A stretch of DNA of 64,000 nt from an uncultured Flavobacteriales bacterium (lineage in GTDB: Bacteria > Bacteroidota > Bacteroidia > Flavobacteriales_G > Salibacteraceae). The notes below the pieces were generated by a model. It made no database searches and was not told the origin of the DNA. It saw only the letters and a list, made by a program, of their open reading frames with translations. Of the stretch, positions 18,306 through 26,775 are shown one piece after another (within the stretch, counting starts at the first letter, position 1; every line of letters begins with the position of its first letter). A program made the position numbers and the translations under genes. The DNA lies in the NCBI GenBank assembly GCA_937899835.1, contig CALCCE010000138.1, positions 181,931-245,930 on the forward strand, in the 5' to 3' direction.

Positions 18306-19214
18306 GTGAAACCCCAATTGCTTCCTGAAGCTGATGCTCCGACTCCAAATACTTTGGATTCAGACCCATTTCCACTTGATTCAACGGAAAACAGCTACCA
18401 TTCAGATTGGTTCCTCAAATGGGAAGTACCGGACACCATCACTTTTGAAGCCGCTCCACCCAAAGTCGTGTTGTCTCACCACGAAGGCATCGTTACCCCG
18501 GAACGACACAACGAAAAAGGCGATAATAACTTTAAGCAGCTTCAATCGGACTGGGTTTTGATGATTTTGCTAATGAGTCTTGGCTTGTTGGCCTACCTCC
18601 GCACCACCAGCAACAAACGATTGCAACAATTGGTAGAAGCTTTTGTGAGTAATCGTTTTATTCGACAGCTGTTGCGCGAAGATCAGGCTTTTACTAACCG
18701 AGCTTCGGTTTTGCTTACCATTAATTATTGGATGGTGACAGCCTTGTTTCTCGTACAACTCTATACCGGCAATTGGTTGGGAGATATTGCTACGGAAATC
18801 ACCTGGTTGCAATTCGAACCTGTCTTATTCCTGATTTGCTTTGGGGGAGTGGCAGCCATTTACCTGTTCAAATTTGTGCTTTTTCAAGTGGCTGGTTGGT
18901 TGTTCAATTCCCTTGATGCGGTAGAAGAATACCTTTATAACTTTCAGCTATTTGCGAACGTTCAAGGCCTGGTTATGCTACCAATTGTAACCGCTATGGC
19001 TTATCTGGATTTGGAGAATCCTACCGTTATGGTCGTAACAGGTGCGATTCTGAGCCTCGGATTTCTCGTAGGACGTTTATTTAAAGGCATTTACCTGGGA
19101 ATCACCTCCACAAATTTTTCATGGTTTTACATTATTACGTACATTTGCAGCCTCGAAATCCTACCCTTGCTTGTTCTAGCTAAGCCACTTAGACCCTTTT
19201 TAACAGACTTTTAG
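18306..19214 (+). CDS. DUF4271 multi-pass membrane protein
   Basis: 302 residues with a soluble acidic/proline-rich N-terminus (about 1-75) and about six to seven hydrophobic helices from residue 80 onward (DWVLMILLMSLGLLAYL, VTALFLVQLYTG, PVLFLICFGGVAAIYLF, LVMLPIVTAMAYL, VVTGAILSLGFLVG, FYIITYICSLEILPLLVL). This matches DUF4271, a family restricted to Bacteroidota that usually sits directly upstream of a uroporphyrinogen-III synthase gene, as it does here with 14 bases between. The start is a GTG (KPQLLPEAD). Function is unknown; a role tied to heme or envelope is only suggested by the conserved neighbour. Confidence 0.8.
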   Translation: MKPQLLPEADAPTPNTLDSDPFPLDSTENSYHSDWFLKWEVPDTITFEAAPPKVVLSHHEGIVTPERHNEKGDNNFKQLQSDWVLMILLMSLGLLAYLRTTSNKRLQQLVEAFVSNRFIRQLLREDQAFTNRASVLLTINYWMVTALFLVQLYTGNWLGDIATEITWLQFEPVLFLICFGGVAAIYLFKFVLFQVAGWLFNSLDAVEEYLYNFQLFANVQGLVMLPIVTAMAYLDLENPTVMVVTGAILSLGFLVGRLFKGIYLGITSTNFSWFYIITYICSLEILPLLVLAKPLRPFLTDF

Positions 19215-19228
19215 GAAGCGAGTACGCT

Positions 19229-20017
19229 ATGGCAACGAATACTTCAAAACAACCATTGACTGAGAGAGACCTGAAGGTGAAAAGCATTCTGGTTTCCCAG
19301 CCCAAACCGGAAGGAGACAAATCTCCTTACTTCGATTTGGCCAAAAAATATAATCTGAAAATCGACTTTCGGCCGTTCATACACGTTGAAGGTGAAGCCT
19401 CTCAGGAGTTCCGGAAACAACGGATCAACATCCTTGATTTTAGTGCTGTGATTTTCACCAGTCGTAATGCTGTCGACCATTACTTCCGGATGTGCAACGA
19501 GTTGCGGATCACGGTTCCCGACAGTATGAAATACTTCTGTATTTCTGAATCTACTGCTTACTACTTGCAGAAGTATGTTGTGTACCGCAAACGCAAGATC
19601 TTCCACGGTAAGCAAACCTTTGCCGACCTGATCGACATTATTAAGAAGCACAAGCAGGAGAAGTTTTTGCTCCCGTCAAGTGACATTCTCAAGCCGATCA
19701 TTCCCAAGCTGTTGGAAGAAAACAAGATCAACTACCAACGTGCGACCCTTTACCGCACGGTATGTAGCGACTTGTCGGATCTGGCGGATGTGTACTACGA
19801 CATTTTGGTGTTCTTCAGCCCGTCTGGTATCAAGTCATTGATGCAAAACTTTCCCGACTTTCAGCAAAAAAACACTCGGATTGCTGCTTTTGGCAATACG
19901 ACCAGCAATGCAGTTAAGGATCACAACCTTGTGGTAGACATTGCCGCCCCGAGTCCCAATGCCCCGTCTATGACGATGGCCATCGATCAATACATAAAAC
20001 GGGTGAACAAAGACTGA
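19229..20017 (+). CDS. hemD: Uroporphyrinogen-III synthase-like protein (first copy)
   Basis: HemD closes and inverts ring D of hydroxymethylbilane to give uroporphyrinogen III. The 262-residue product has the two-lobe HemD pattern: a first lobe strand KSILVSQPKPEGDKSPYFDLAKKYNLKIDFRPF, the FSAVIFTSRNAVDHYFRMC motif (about 72-90), a second lobe KFLLPSSDILKPIIPKLLEE, YRTVCSDLSDL, DILVFFSPSGIKSLMQNFP and AAFGNTTSNAVKDH. It is located away from the hem cluster, next to DUF4271, and a second HemD coding region follows hemC at 26742-27401. This copy has a charged N-terminal extension (about 20 residues). Which of the two copies is the main heme enzyme cannot be decided here. Confidence 0.88.
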   Translation: MATNTSKQPLTERDLKVKSILVSQPKPEGDKSPYFDLAKKYNLKIDFRPFIHVEGEASQEFRKQRINILDFSAVIFTSRNAVDHYFRMCNELRITVPDSMKYFCISESTAYYLQKYVVYRKRKIFHGKQTFADLIDIIKKHKQEKFLLPSSDILKPIIPKLLEENKINYQRATLYRTVCSDLSDLADVYYDILVFFSPSGIKSLMQNFPDFQQKNTRIAAFGNTTSNAVKDHNLVVDIAAPSPNAPSMTMAIDQYIKRVNKD

Positions 20018-20043
20018 GTTCTTTTTCCTCTTCAACGATAGGC

Positions 20044-20079
20044 ATAGCCGCTTTCGCAAGGAAGCGGCTATTTTTTTTT
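20044..20079 (+). terminator. Strong intrinsic terminator after hemD (first copy)
   Basis: ATAGCCGCTT (20044-20053) pairs perfectly with AAGCGGCTAT (20062-20071) around an 8-base loop, followed by an uninterrupted run of nine T counted from the end of the stem. Confidence 0.9.
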
Positions 20080-20472
20080 GCCTGATGGCTAACGGATCGC
20101 TAACCCAATTACTCCATTCATACACCGATCTCTGCATTTGACGCAACGGGCCTTGACTTTAATTTACCAATGTGCCTTTTTGTTGCTTTCGTAAACTGTG
20201 CTACAACACGATTTGGCAAAAGAATTTGACCAGCGATCAGCGAAAAAGGCAATTGTTGATCTAAGGAAAGACAACGGATACTATCCCGATTATGGCGTTG
20301 ACCAAAGAAAACCGGCAGTTCACTCATGAGTCCTTGTAGAACCTTAACTACTGCTCTATTTTCACGTTAGATAGTTATCCCAAACGCATTTAGAGCAACA
20401 GGTTACTGGTCTTTTGCTCTTATTACCTGCCTCGACCAATCGATCATTCCCCACCCCAGTAAAATTGTTTCT

Positions 20473-20503
20473 AAGGCTGCCTCCGGTTTGAGGCAGCCTT
20501 TTG
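20473..20503 (+). terminator. Terminator-like hairpin without an assigned gene
   Basis: AAGGCTGCCT (20473-20482) pairs perfectly with AGGCAGCCTT (20491-20500) around CCGGTTTG; on the + strand TTTTG follows, counting the two T of the stem end. It stands 58 bases before rnpA and nearly 400 bases after the hemD terminator. Confidence 0.6.
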
Positions 20504-20548
20504 ATTTCACTGCACCACTTACCCTAGTAGCGCCTGCTCCAAACTTGT

Positions 20549-20556
20549 TAGTTTTG
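20549..20556 (+). promoter_or_regulatory. -7 promoter element (TAGTTTTG) of rnpA
   Basis: Perfect TAnnTTTG ending 4 bases before the GTG start of rnpA, which implies an almost leaderless message. No good -33 box. Confidence 0.45.
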
Positions 20557-20560
20557 CAAA

Positions 20561-20953
20561 GTGCGCGCCACCTTTCGAAAAGAAGAACGATTGTGTAGTA
20601 AGAAGTTGTTGGACCGCTTGTTCAGCGAGGGCAAGTCTTTCAACCAGTTTCCCTTTCGCATCATGTACCTTACTGCACCATTAGATGGCCCTTATCCTGT
20701 GCAAGTGACCATAGCGGTTCCCAAACGAAAAATCAGAAACGCTGTGCAACGCAATCAAATCAAAAGATGGATGCGGGAGGCCTACCGTAAAAACAAGGAC
20801 ATAGTGTATTCTCCACTGTCCGAAAACGGCCACCAAATGGCGTTAATGCTTATTTACATTGGCTCTCCACGCACCAACTACACCCAGGTTGAAGATAAAA
20901 TAATCGTATCTTTACAACGTTTGATCAGGGAGTATGAGCAGGGTAATCAGTAG
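20561..20953 (+). CDS. rnpA: Ribonuclease P protein component RnpA
   Basis: The protein subunit of RNase P, which removes 5' leaders from tRNA precursors. The 130-residue product opens [26 protein letters not shown] and contains the RNR signature ([22 protein letters not shown], about 58-79), which contacts RNase P RNA and the leader. The start is a GTG; no ATG exists before conserved residues. It overlaps yidD by 20 bases, as in many bacteria. rpmH is missing from its usual place upstream. Confidence 0.95.
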   Translation: MRATFRKEERLCSKKLLDRLFSEGKSFNQFPFRIMYLTAPLDGPYPVQVTIAVPKRKIRNAVQRNQIKRWMREAYRKNKDIVYSPLSENGHQMALMLIYIGSPRTNYTQVEDKIIVSLQRLIREYEQGNQ

Positions 20954-21155
20954 CATTTTTATTTTATTGATCCGTTTTTATCAAGGAGTTATTTCTCCTC
21001 TTTTTCCGAGTACTTGCCGCTACGACCCTACTTGTTCCAACTACGGTATTCAGGCTATAAAAAAGCATGGTCCATTAAAAGGAGGGTGGCTCACCCTCAA
21101 AAGGATCGCTTCTTGTCACCCCTGGGGTGGCTTTGGGCACGATCCCGTACCTTAG
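20934..21155 (+). CDS. yidD: Membrane protein insertion efficiency factor YidD
   Basis: A 73-residue amphipathic membrane-associated protein that aids YidC-dependent insertion. It has the YidD signature: [43 protein letters not shown] followed by [13 protein letters not shown], with its three conserved cysteines. It overlaps the end of rnpA, the classical arrangement. yidC itself is not in this window. Confidence 0.95.
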   Translation: MSRVISSIFILLIRFYQGVISPLFPSTCRYDPTCSNYGIQAIKKHGPLKGGWLTLKRIASCHPWGGFGHDPVP

Positions 21156-21179
21156 ATCATCTCCAAACCAAGCACCAAC

Positions 21180-22850
21180 ATGAAACTGCTTCATTCGGCT
21201 AAAGTCTATCTGGTCATTCTTAGCATTGGCACGCTGTCTTTCCTATCCTACAGCTTTGCAGAAGACTATTTTGGCATCTCTAAGAATCTTGAGATTTTCA
21301 TTGATGTTTACGAAAACCTCAACAAGTATTACGTTGACGATACCAATCCGGGGGAATTGATGAAAACCGGGATTGATGCCATGCTTGGCTCACTTGATCC
21401 TTACACGAATTTCTACCCTGAATCGGACATTGAAGACTATCGGTTCCTGACTACAGGGCAATACGGTGGCATTGGTTCACTCATTCGTCGGTACGAAGAC
21501 CACATCGTAATTGCAGAACCTTATGAAGGCTTTCCAGCTCAAAAAGCGGGCCTTCAGGCGGGTGATCTGATATTAGCCGTTGACGGTAAATCAACCGAAG
21601 GCAAAACTACTCAAGAGATGAGTAAGGTGTTGAAGGGACAACCCGGTACCAGTCTTTTGCTTAAAGTGAAGCGCGTATCTGACGGCAGTGTCGCAGAGAT
21701 CGAGTTGGTGCGTCAGGAAATCAAGATGAATGACGTGCCTTATTTTGGCATGTTGGATGAAAAGACGGGCTACATCAAACTCAATGCTTTTACAGAAACC
21801 GCCAGCAGAGAAGTGAAAGAAGCATTTCAAAACCTGAAGGACGAACATCAGGTTCAAAAATTGGTGCTCGACCTCCGAGGTAACGGAGGCGGCTTGCTGC
21901 GCGAAGCGGTTTCAATTGTTAACCTGTTTGTTTCGCGAGGCGAAACGGTAGTGGAAACCCGCGGAAGGTCTAAGAATTGGGAAGGCGAGCACACCACTCT
22001 AAATGCCCCTATGGATACTAAAATCCCGTTGGTAGTTCTGATTGACGAAGGGTCGGCCTCCGCCAGTGAAATCGTTTCGGGCGCTTTGCAAGATCTGGAT
22101 CGGGCAGTGGTGGTAGGTCAAGAATCCTTTGGTAAAGGATTGGTGCAACAAACCCACAACTTGGGCTACAACGCAAAGTTGAAAATCACGGTGGCCAAAT
22201 ATTACATTCCTAGTGGTCGCTGTATACAACGGCTGGACTATTCTAAACGGGATGCTAGTGGGAAAGTAATCGAAGTTCCCGATTCATTGATTACTGAATT
22301 TACAACCCGCAATGGACGTAAGGTGTATGATGGTGCCGGCATTAACCCAGACCGGGAAGTGCCCGTACCGGAGGCCAGCAACATTTTAATTAGCCTTGTG
22401 ACCAACAATCTGATCTTTGAATACGACAACGAATTTCAGCGGAAACACAATGAACTTCCTGCAGCCAAAACCTATAGAGTTTCGAATGAAGAATACGATA
22501 CGTTTAAACAGTTTTTGGAAGGAAAAGAATACAACTACGTTACCAGCAGCGAAAAATCACTCGAATCATTCGAAAAGGTAGCCAAGGCGGAAAAGTATTT
22601 TGACGAAGTAAAAACTGAATTTGAAGCGCTTAAAGGTCAAATTGAAGCTCAAAAAGCCGACGACCTCGATACGTATCAGGAAGAGATCACCGAATTGTTG
22701 GAAAATGAGATCGTTTCCCGGTACTACTACCAATCGGGCCGTGTGGAAGCTTCTTTGTCGCGCGATCCCGATGTAGCAGAAGCCTTGAAGGTGTTAAATA
22801 ACACCGAGTTGTATGCTTCCATTCTCGAAGGAACGGTTGCCGGAAAGTAA
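21180..22850 (+). CDS. S41 family C-terminal processing peptidase (CtpA-like)
   Basis: A 556-residue periplasmic tail-specific serine protease. It has an N-terminal membrane anchor or signal (LLHSAKVYLVILSIGTLSFLSYSF), the YVDDTNPGELMKTGIDAMLGSLDPYTNFY entry region, a PDZ domain (about 100-180, with VIAEPYEGFPAQKAGLQAGDLILAVDG), and the S41 catalytic domain. In the latter, GYIKLNAFTETASREVKEAF and VLDLRGNGGGLLREAV are followed by the nucleophile Ser in GSASASEIVSGALQD and the Lys in FGKGLVQ. A C-terminal helical extension (about 440-550) is typical of Bacteroidota. A second, interrupted paralogue lies at 45601-47214. Length and active site are intact here. Confidence 0.92.
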   Translation: MKLLHSAKVYLVILSIGTLSFLSYSFAEDYFGISKNLEIFIDVYENLNKYYVDDTNPGELMKTGIDAMLGSLDPYTNFYPESDIEDYRFLTTGQYGGIGSLIRRYEDHIVIAEPYEGFPAQKAGLQAGDLILAVDGKSTEGKTTQEMSKVLKGQPGTSLLLKVKRVSDGSVAEIELVRQEIKMNDVPYFGMLDEKTGYIKLNAFTETASREVKEAFQNLKDEHQVQKLVLDLRGNGGGLLREAVSIVNLFVSRGETVVETRGRSKNWEGEHTTLNAPMDTKIPLVVLIDEGSASASEIVSGALQDLDRAVVVGQESFGKGLVQQTHNLGYNAKLKITVAKYYIPSGRCIQRLDYSKRDASGKVIEVPDSLITEFTTRNGRKVYDGAGINPDREVPVPEASNILISLVTNNLIFEYDNEFQRKHNELPAAKTYRVSNEEYDTFKQFLEGKEYNYVTSSEKSLESFEKVAKAEKYFDEVKTEFEALKGQIEAQKADDLDTYQEEITELLENEIVSRYYYQSGRVEASLSRDPDVAEALKVLNNTELYASILEGTVAGK

Positions 22851-22882
22851 TCTTCCAACGGCAATGTGTTCTTTTCAATTGA

Positions 22883-24484
22883 TTGGCTAATCTGGTGACC
22901 AACCGGTTGAGCATCCTTCAAAAATTTCCTTTTCGAGCCGTTCAAAAGCTCGGCATCGCCCTGATTTTTGTGGGCCTGCCCTTCTCACATCCCATGATGA
23001 GCATTGGTCAAATGGTGCTCGTAGGGAATTGGTTGTTAGAGGGGATTGTTAAACGACAACTTGCTCAACAATTTCAACGTTTTTTTAGTGACAAGGTCGC
23101 TTTGGCCTTGGTAGGCCTGTTCGTATGGCACTTGATTGGTTTGCTCTACAGTGACAACTTGGCCTATGGCCTTAGGGACATTCGGATCAAATTACCTTTG
23201 TTGGTCATTCCCTTGGTGTTGTCCTCAAGTCCTCTACTGAACCGAAAAGAGCTGGAGCAACTGCTTGGGCTGTTTCTACTATCGTTGTGGACCTTCTCTG
23301 GCTATTCCAGTCTCCTGGCCTGGGGAGCCTTTGGTCCGGTTCCTGACGACCTGCGGGCGCTTTCCCCCTTCATTTCTCACATTCGCCTGGCCTTGATGGC
23401 TACGCTGGGGTTCTTTATAGGTGGTTATTTTGCCTTTTCGGCACGGCCTGGCTGGTTAAGAGCAGTCGGTGGATTGACCATGGTTTGGTTCCTGGTTTTC
23501 CTCACCATAATTCAGGTTGTCTCAGCAGCACTGGCGTGGGGAATCACCTCACTTGGCTTGCTGGTGTACCTGGTTTGGAAACAGGAGAAACTGCTTTATC
23601 GGGGCTTATTGGTAGCCGTGCTGTTGGCCATTCCCTCTATTGCCGGCTTTTGGATATACCGCACAATAGCACAGAACTTTTCGGTTGCTCCCGTAGTATT
23701 GGAAGAGTTGGACACCCATACCGAAGGAGGCCATACCTACGGGCACTACCTGGAAGAAACTCAACTTGAAAACGGTAATTACGTGTGGCTTTACATTGCC
23801 TGGACCGAACTGGAGAACGGTTGGAAGGCGCGCAGTTCCGTTCCTTTTCGGGGAACCGACGGCCAAGGCAACCCTGTGGTGGGGACTCTTATCCGGTTTC
23901 TGACTTCGAAAGACCTTCGGAAAGACACCCAGGGGGTGGCCAGCTTAAGCGATGAAGAAATACAAGCCATCGAAAATGGCATTGCCAATGTTAGGTTCTT
24001 CAACAATCCCAATAGCCTCGACAACCGCATGTATAGCATTGTTTGGGAGTTACATTCTTACTTTTCCGGAATGAACCCTGAGGGCAATTCCATCACTATG
24101 CGGCTGGAATTTTGGAAAACCGCTTGGGAAATTCACCAACATTCCCCTTGGTTTGGCGTAGGCACAGGAGATGTCCAAGAGGCCTTTGACGCCCAATATG
24201 CTGCCAGTGCATCACAGCTTTCTGAGGCCTATCGGATGCGCACCCACAATCAATACCTCACCATTCTGGTCACTTTCGGAATGGTTGGTTTAGTCTTTTT
24301 CATGGGCACCCTTCTATTGCCCTTCTTCTTCCGAAAATACCGTTTGAACTACTTTTTCATGGTGGCCCTAAGCATCGCTCTCATCAGCATGCTGAGCGAA
24401 GACACTTTGGAGACCCAGGCGGGGGTCACCCTGGTGGTTTTTCCTTTCTGCTTTTTCCTTTTTGGATGGGATAATCGGCCTTGA
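22883..24484 (+). CDS. O-antigen ligase (Wzy_C / WaaL-like) membrane protein
   Basis: A 533-residue polytopic protein with about ten or more hydrophobic segments. It has a long extracytoplasmic loop (about 265-410) and the Wzy_C/O-antigen ligase signature near residues 410-470: MRLEFWKTAWEIHQHSPWFGVGTGDVQEAF...MRTHNQYLTILVTFGMVGLVFF. Such enzymes join polysaccharide to a lipid or protein acceptor in the periplasm; in Bacteroidota related proteins act in A-LPS attachment or exopolysaccharide assembly. The start is either the TTG used here or a GTG 12 bases downstream; both give the same protein except four residues. It follows the S41 protease after 32 bases and may share its transcript. Confidence 0.82.
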   Translation: MANLVTNRLSILQKFPFRAVQKLGIALIFVGLPFSHPMMSIGQMVLVGNWLLEGIVKRQLAQQFQRFFSDKVALALVGLFVWHLIGLLYSDNLAYGLRDIRIKLPLLVIPLVLSSSPLLNRKELEQLLGLFLLSLWTFSGYSSLLAWGAFGPVPDDLRALSPFISHIRLALMATLGFFIGGYFAFSARPGWLRAVGGLTMVWFLVFLTIIQVVSAALAWGITSLGLLVYLVWKQEKLLYRGLLVAVLLAIPSIAGFWIYRTIAQNFSVAPVVLEELDTHTEGGHTYGHYLEETQLENGNYVWLYIAWTELENGWKARSSVPFRGTDGQGNPVVGTLIRFLTSKDLRKDTQGVASLSDEEIQAIENGIANVRFFNNPNSLDNRMYSIVWELHSYFSGMNPEGNSITMRLEFWKTAWEIHQHSPWFGVGTGDVQEAFDAQYAASASQLSEAYRMRTHNQYLTILVTFGMVGLVFFMGTLLLPFFFRKYRLNYFFMVALSIALISMLSEDTLETQAGVTLVVFPFCFFLFGWDNRP

Positions 24485-24579
24485 GAGCTTATTTGGATTG
24501 ATTCTAAATAAGGAAGTCTGACAATTACATGACACTCTCAAGAAAATCCTAGAGGAAATTTGTAGTTAGAGATATAAGC

Positions 24580-25806
24580 ATGTTGAACGGATTACAACAT
24601 TTAAACCTTCTGACTTTTACCCACCAAAATTTGTCTTTGGAGGAAATTGGTCAGTTTCACCTCGAGGCAGAAACGCGGCAGAAGCGGCTAAAGCCACTTC
24701 TCTCGAAGTTGGAGTGTAGTGAGGTCATGTTTCTGTCCACATGCAATCGCGTAGCGCTTATCTGGGTAGCGGAAAATTCTCCAACCCCAGCCCAAATTTT
24801 ACAAACTGTTTATCCTGATTGGGACCCTGCTTCCATCATGAAAGCCACCAAGTCGGGCACTCACCTTCAAGGAATGGAAGTTGCACGTCACTTGTTTCGG
24901 GTTTCCAGCAGCTTGGAGTCGCTGGTAGTGGGCGAACGAGAAATTATCACTCAAGTGCGGCAAAGCTACGAGCAAGCCCAGGAAATGGGGTTTGCTGGTG
25001 ATGTCCTTCGTCTTCTGGTGCAGGGAGCCGTGAAAACCGCCAAAAAGGTTTTTACTGAAACTGCCATTGCCAACCGGCCAGTTTCGGTTGTCAACCTGGC
25101 TTGCTACCGGTTGTGGGAATTGAAGCCGAATACTGAAAGTAAAATCATTTTGATTGGTGCCGGTCAAACCATTGCCGCCATAGCACGCAAATTGAAAAAG
25201 CAAGGATATCACCGCTTTGTTATCTTTAATCGAACGCTCTCCAAAGCAGAAGAGTTGGTGGAAGTAGTCGGTGGACAAGCTTATCCTTTAAGTGCACTAT
25301 CCGATTACCGTAAAGGTTTCGATGTATTGATTTCTTGTACTGGTTCCTCCGAGCCAATAGTGACACCAGAAATCTTTCAAAAACTCCTGAACGGAGACAC
25401 CAGACGCAAAGTCTTAGTAGACCTCGCTATTCCCAACGATATTGATGAAGCAGTAGTCTCCCGGTTTTCAGCGCAGTCAATTCAAATTGAAGACCTCAAA
25501 GAAGTAGCTGCTCAAAACCTCGAAGCACGGAAAGAAGAGTTGAGCGCTTGCAATCATATTGTGGAAACCCACCTTGAAGAATACGAAGAGGCAGTACGCA
25601 TTCGGAAGATTGAGGTAGCGATGAAACAAGTACCGCTTAAAGTAAAAGAGATCAAACAGACTGCGCTCTCTGAAGTATTTTCCCAAGACATTCAGCAATT
25701 GGATCCCCAAAGCCGTAAAACACTTGAAAAAGTGTTGAGCTACATGGAAAAGAAATACATCAGTGTTCCCATGAAGATGGCCCGCGAGATCATGCTCGAT
25801 CGCTAA
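24580..25806 (+). CDS. hemA: Glutamyl-tRNA reductase HemA
   Basis: First committed step of C5-pathway tetrapyrrole synthesis, reducing glutamyl-tRNA to glutamate-1-semialdehyde. The 408-residue product has the catalytic Cys55 in FLSTCNRVALIW, the HLFRVSSSLESLVVGEREIITQVRQSYEQA block, the NADPH-binding IILIGAGQTIAAIARKL (about 187-203) and a C-terminal dimerisation helix region. In Bacteroidota the STCNRVE motif often varies at the last position, as here (VA). It starts the hemA-hemC-hemD group; hemC begins 40 bases after its stop. An AT-rich 7-bp inverted repeat (CTTATTT/AAATAAG) sits at 24488-24512 upstream without a T-tract. Confidence 0.95.
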   Translation: MLNGLQHLNLLTFTHQNLSLEEIGQFHLEAETRQKRLKPLLSKLECSEVMFLSTCNRVALIWVAENSPTPAQILQTVYPDWDPASIMKATKSGTHLQGMEVARHLFRVSSSLESLVVGEREIITQVRQSYEQAQEMGFAGDVLRLLVQGAVKTAKKVFTETAIANRPVSVVNLACYRLWELKPNTESKIILIGAGQTIAAIARKLKKQGYHRFVIFNRTLSKAEELVEVVGGQAYPLSALSDYRKGFDVLISCTGSSEPIVTPEIFQKLLNGDTRRKVLVDLAIPNDIDEAVVSRFSAQSIQIEDLKEVAAQNLEARKEELSACNHIVETHLEEYEEAVRIRKIEVAMKQVPLKVKEIKQTALSEVFSQDIQQLDPQSRKTLEKVLSYMEKKYISVPMKMAREIMLDR

Positions 25807-25845
25807 GCTGACTATCTTTATCCCTCAAACCAGAATTTTTCTCCC

Positions 25846-26775
25846 GTGAGCCAACGCACCATTGTTATCGGTACCCGTGGCAGCCGACTCGCACTTTGGC
25901 AAGCCCATCATGTGCAGGACCGCCTGCAAGCCGAAGGTCATCGGGTAGATATAAAGATCATCAAAACCCGTGGTGACCGCATTCAAAATATTGGTTTTGA
26001 TAAAATGGAAGGCAAAGGTTTCTTTACCAAAGAAATCGAGCAGGCCTTGCTCTCCAAAGAAATTGATCTGGCGGTTCACTCCCACAAAGACTTGGAAACC
26101 ACATCGCCGGAAGGTTTGGTTATCGGTGCTGTATCCGACCGGGAAGATCCCCGTGAGTTACTACTGGCCAAGCCAGAAGCCATTGCTGCTGATGAAAAAT
26201 TTCAACTCAAAAAAGGAGCTGTTGTGGGCACCTCTTCGGCCCGAAGAAAATCGCAGCTATTGGGTGAACGGCCAGACCTACAGTTGAAAGACCTGCGTGG
26301 CAATGTACCTACCCGCATCGAAAAACTGCGCAATGAAGGCTATGATGCGATTTTATTGGCAGCAGCGGGTGTAAAACGACTGGAACTTGACTTGAAGGAT
26401 TTACAGGTAATGCATTTAGATCCAAGGGTTTTTATTCCTGCTCCGGCACAAGGGGTTTTGGCACTACAAATTAGGGCGAAAGATAAGGAGTTGGCCACCT
26501 GGTTGCAGTTCTTCAATCACGGTGCTACTGCTACCCGAATTGGGCTGGAAAGATCGGTGTTGAAAGCGTTTCATGGAGGTTGCCAGGTGCCGCTTGGGGC
26601 CTACTGTGAAATGGAAGACCAAAAAGTAAAATTATGGGTTGCCGCTTCCGAAAGCTGGGAAAACCCTCCTAAGCGGTTATACCTGGAAGCTGAAACCACA
26701 GAAGGTTTGGCTGAAAAAGCAGTAGCTCAGTTAAAAAAAAAGACCATCCAAGCGTCTTCATCAGCCGCGAACTGA
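25846..26775 (+). CDS. hemC: Hydroxymethylbilane synthase (porphobilinogen deaminase) HemC
   Basis: Polymerises four porphobilinogen units into hydroxymethylbilane. The 309-residue product starts at GTG with SQRTIVIGTRGSRLALWQAHHVQ, contains HSHKDLETTSPEGLVIGAV and the VGTSSARRKSQLL and LRGNVPTRIEKL motifs. The dipyrromethane cofactor Cys is in FHGGCQVPLGAY. In the zero frame it ends ...AQLKKKTIQASSSAAN. Just before this end, the codons TTA AAA AAA AAG contain the heptamer A-AAA-AAG in exactly the -1 slippery phase. A shift there joins HemC to an otherwise startless HemD, so both a free HemC and a HemC-HemD fusion are predicted. Confidence 0.95.
   Translation: MSQRTIVIGTRGSRLALWQAHHVQDRLQAEGHRVDIKIIKTRGDRIQNIGFDKMEGKGFFTKEIEQALLSKEIDLAVHSHKDLETTSPEGLVIGAVSDREDPRELLLAKPEAIAADEKFQLKKGAVVGTSSARRKSQLLGERPDLQLKDLRGNVPTRIEKLRNEGYDAILLAAAGVKRLELDLKDLQVMHLDPRVFIPAPAQGVLALQIRAKDKELATWLQFFNHGATATRIGLERSVLKAFHGGCQVPLGAYCEMEDQKVKLWVAASESWENPPKRLYLEAETTEGLAEKAVAQLKKKTIQASSSAAN
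26733..26742 (+). promoter_or_regulatory. Candidate -1 frameshift / slippage site A9G between hemC and hemD
   Basis: Nine A then G. In the hemC frame it reads TTA AAA AAA AAG, so A-AAA-AAG (the heptamer used by E. coli dnaX) is in slippery register. After a -1 shift the next codon is GAC (26742-26744) and reading continues as DHPSVFISREL, the conserved HemD start. A small hairpin, CCGCG/CGCGG (26765-26769 with 26777-26781), carries the hemC stop TGA in its loop. Transcriptional slippage on A9 or a miscounted homopolymer are the alternatives. Confidence 0.7.

Larger units (their letters stand above)
20080..20560. other. Gene-less stretch between hemD and rnpA, containing a second terminator-like hairpin
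   Basis: No supportable protein gene on either strand and no match I can recognise to tmRNA, RNase P RNA, SRP RNA or 6S RNA. rpmH, which usually precedes rnpA, is absent here. The hairpin at 20473-20503 lacks an upstream gene, so a small RNA could end there. A minus-strand open frame of 69 codons (20118-20327) shows no domain or promoter and is not called. Confidence 0.4.
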
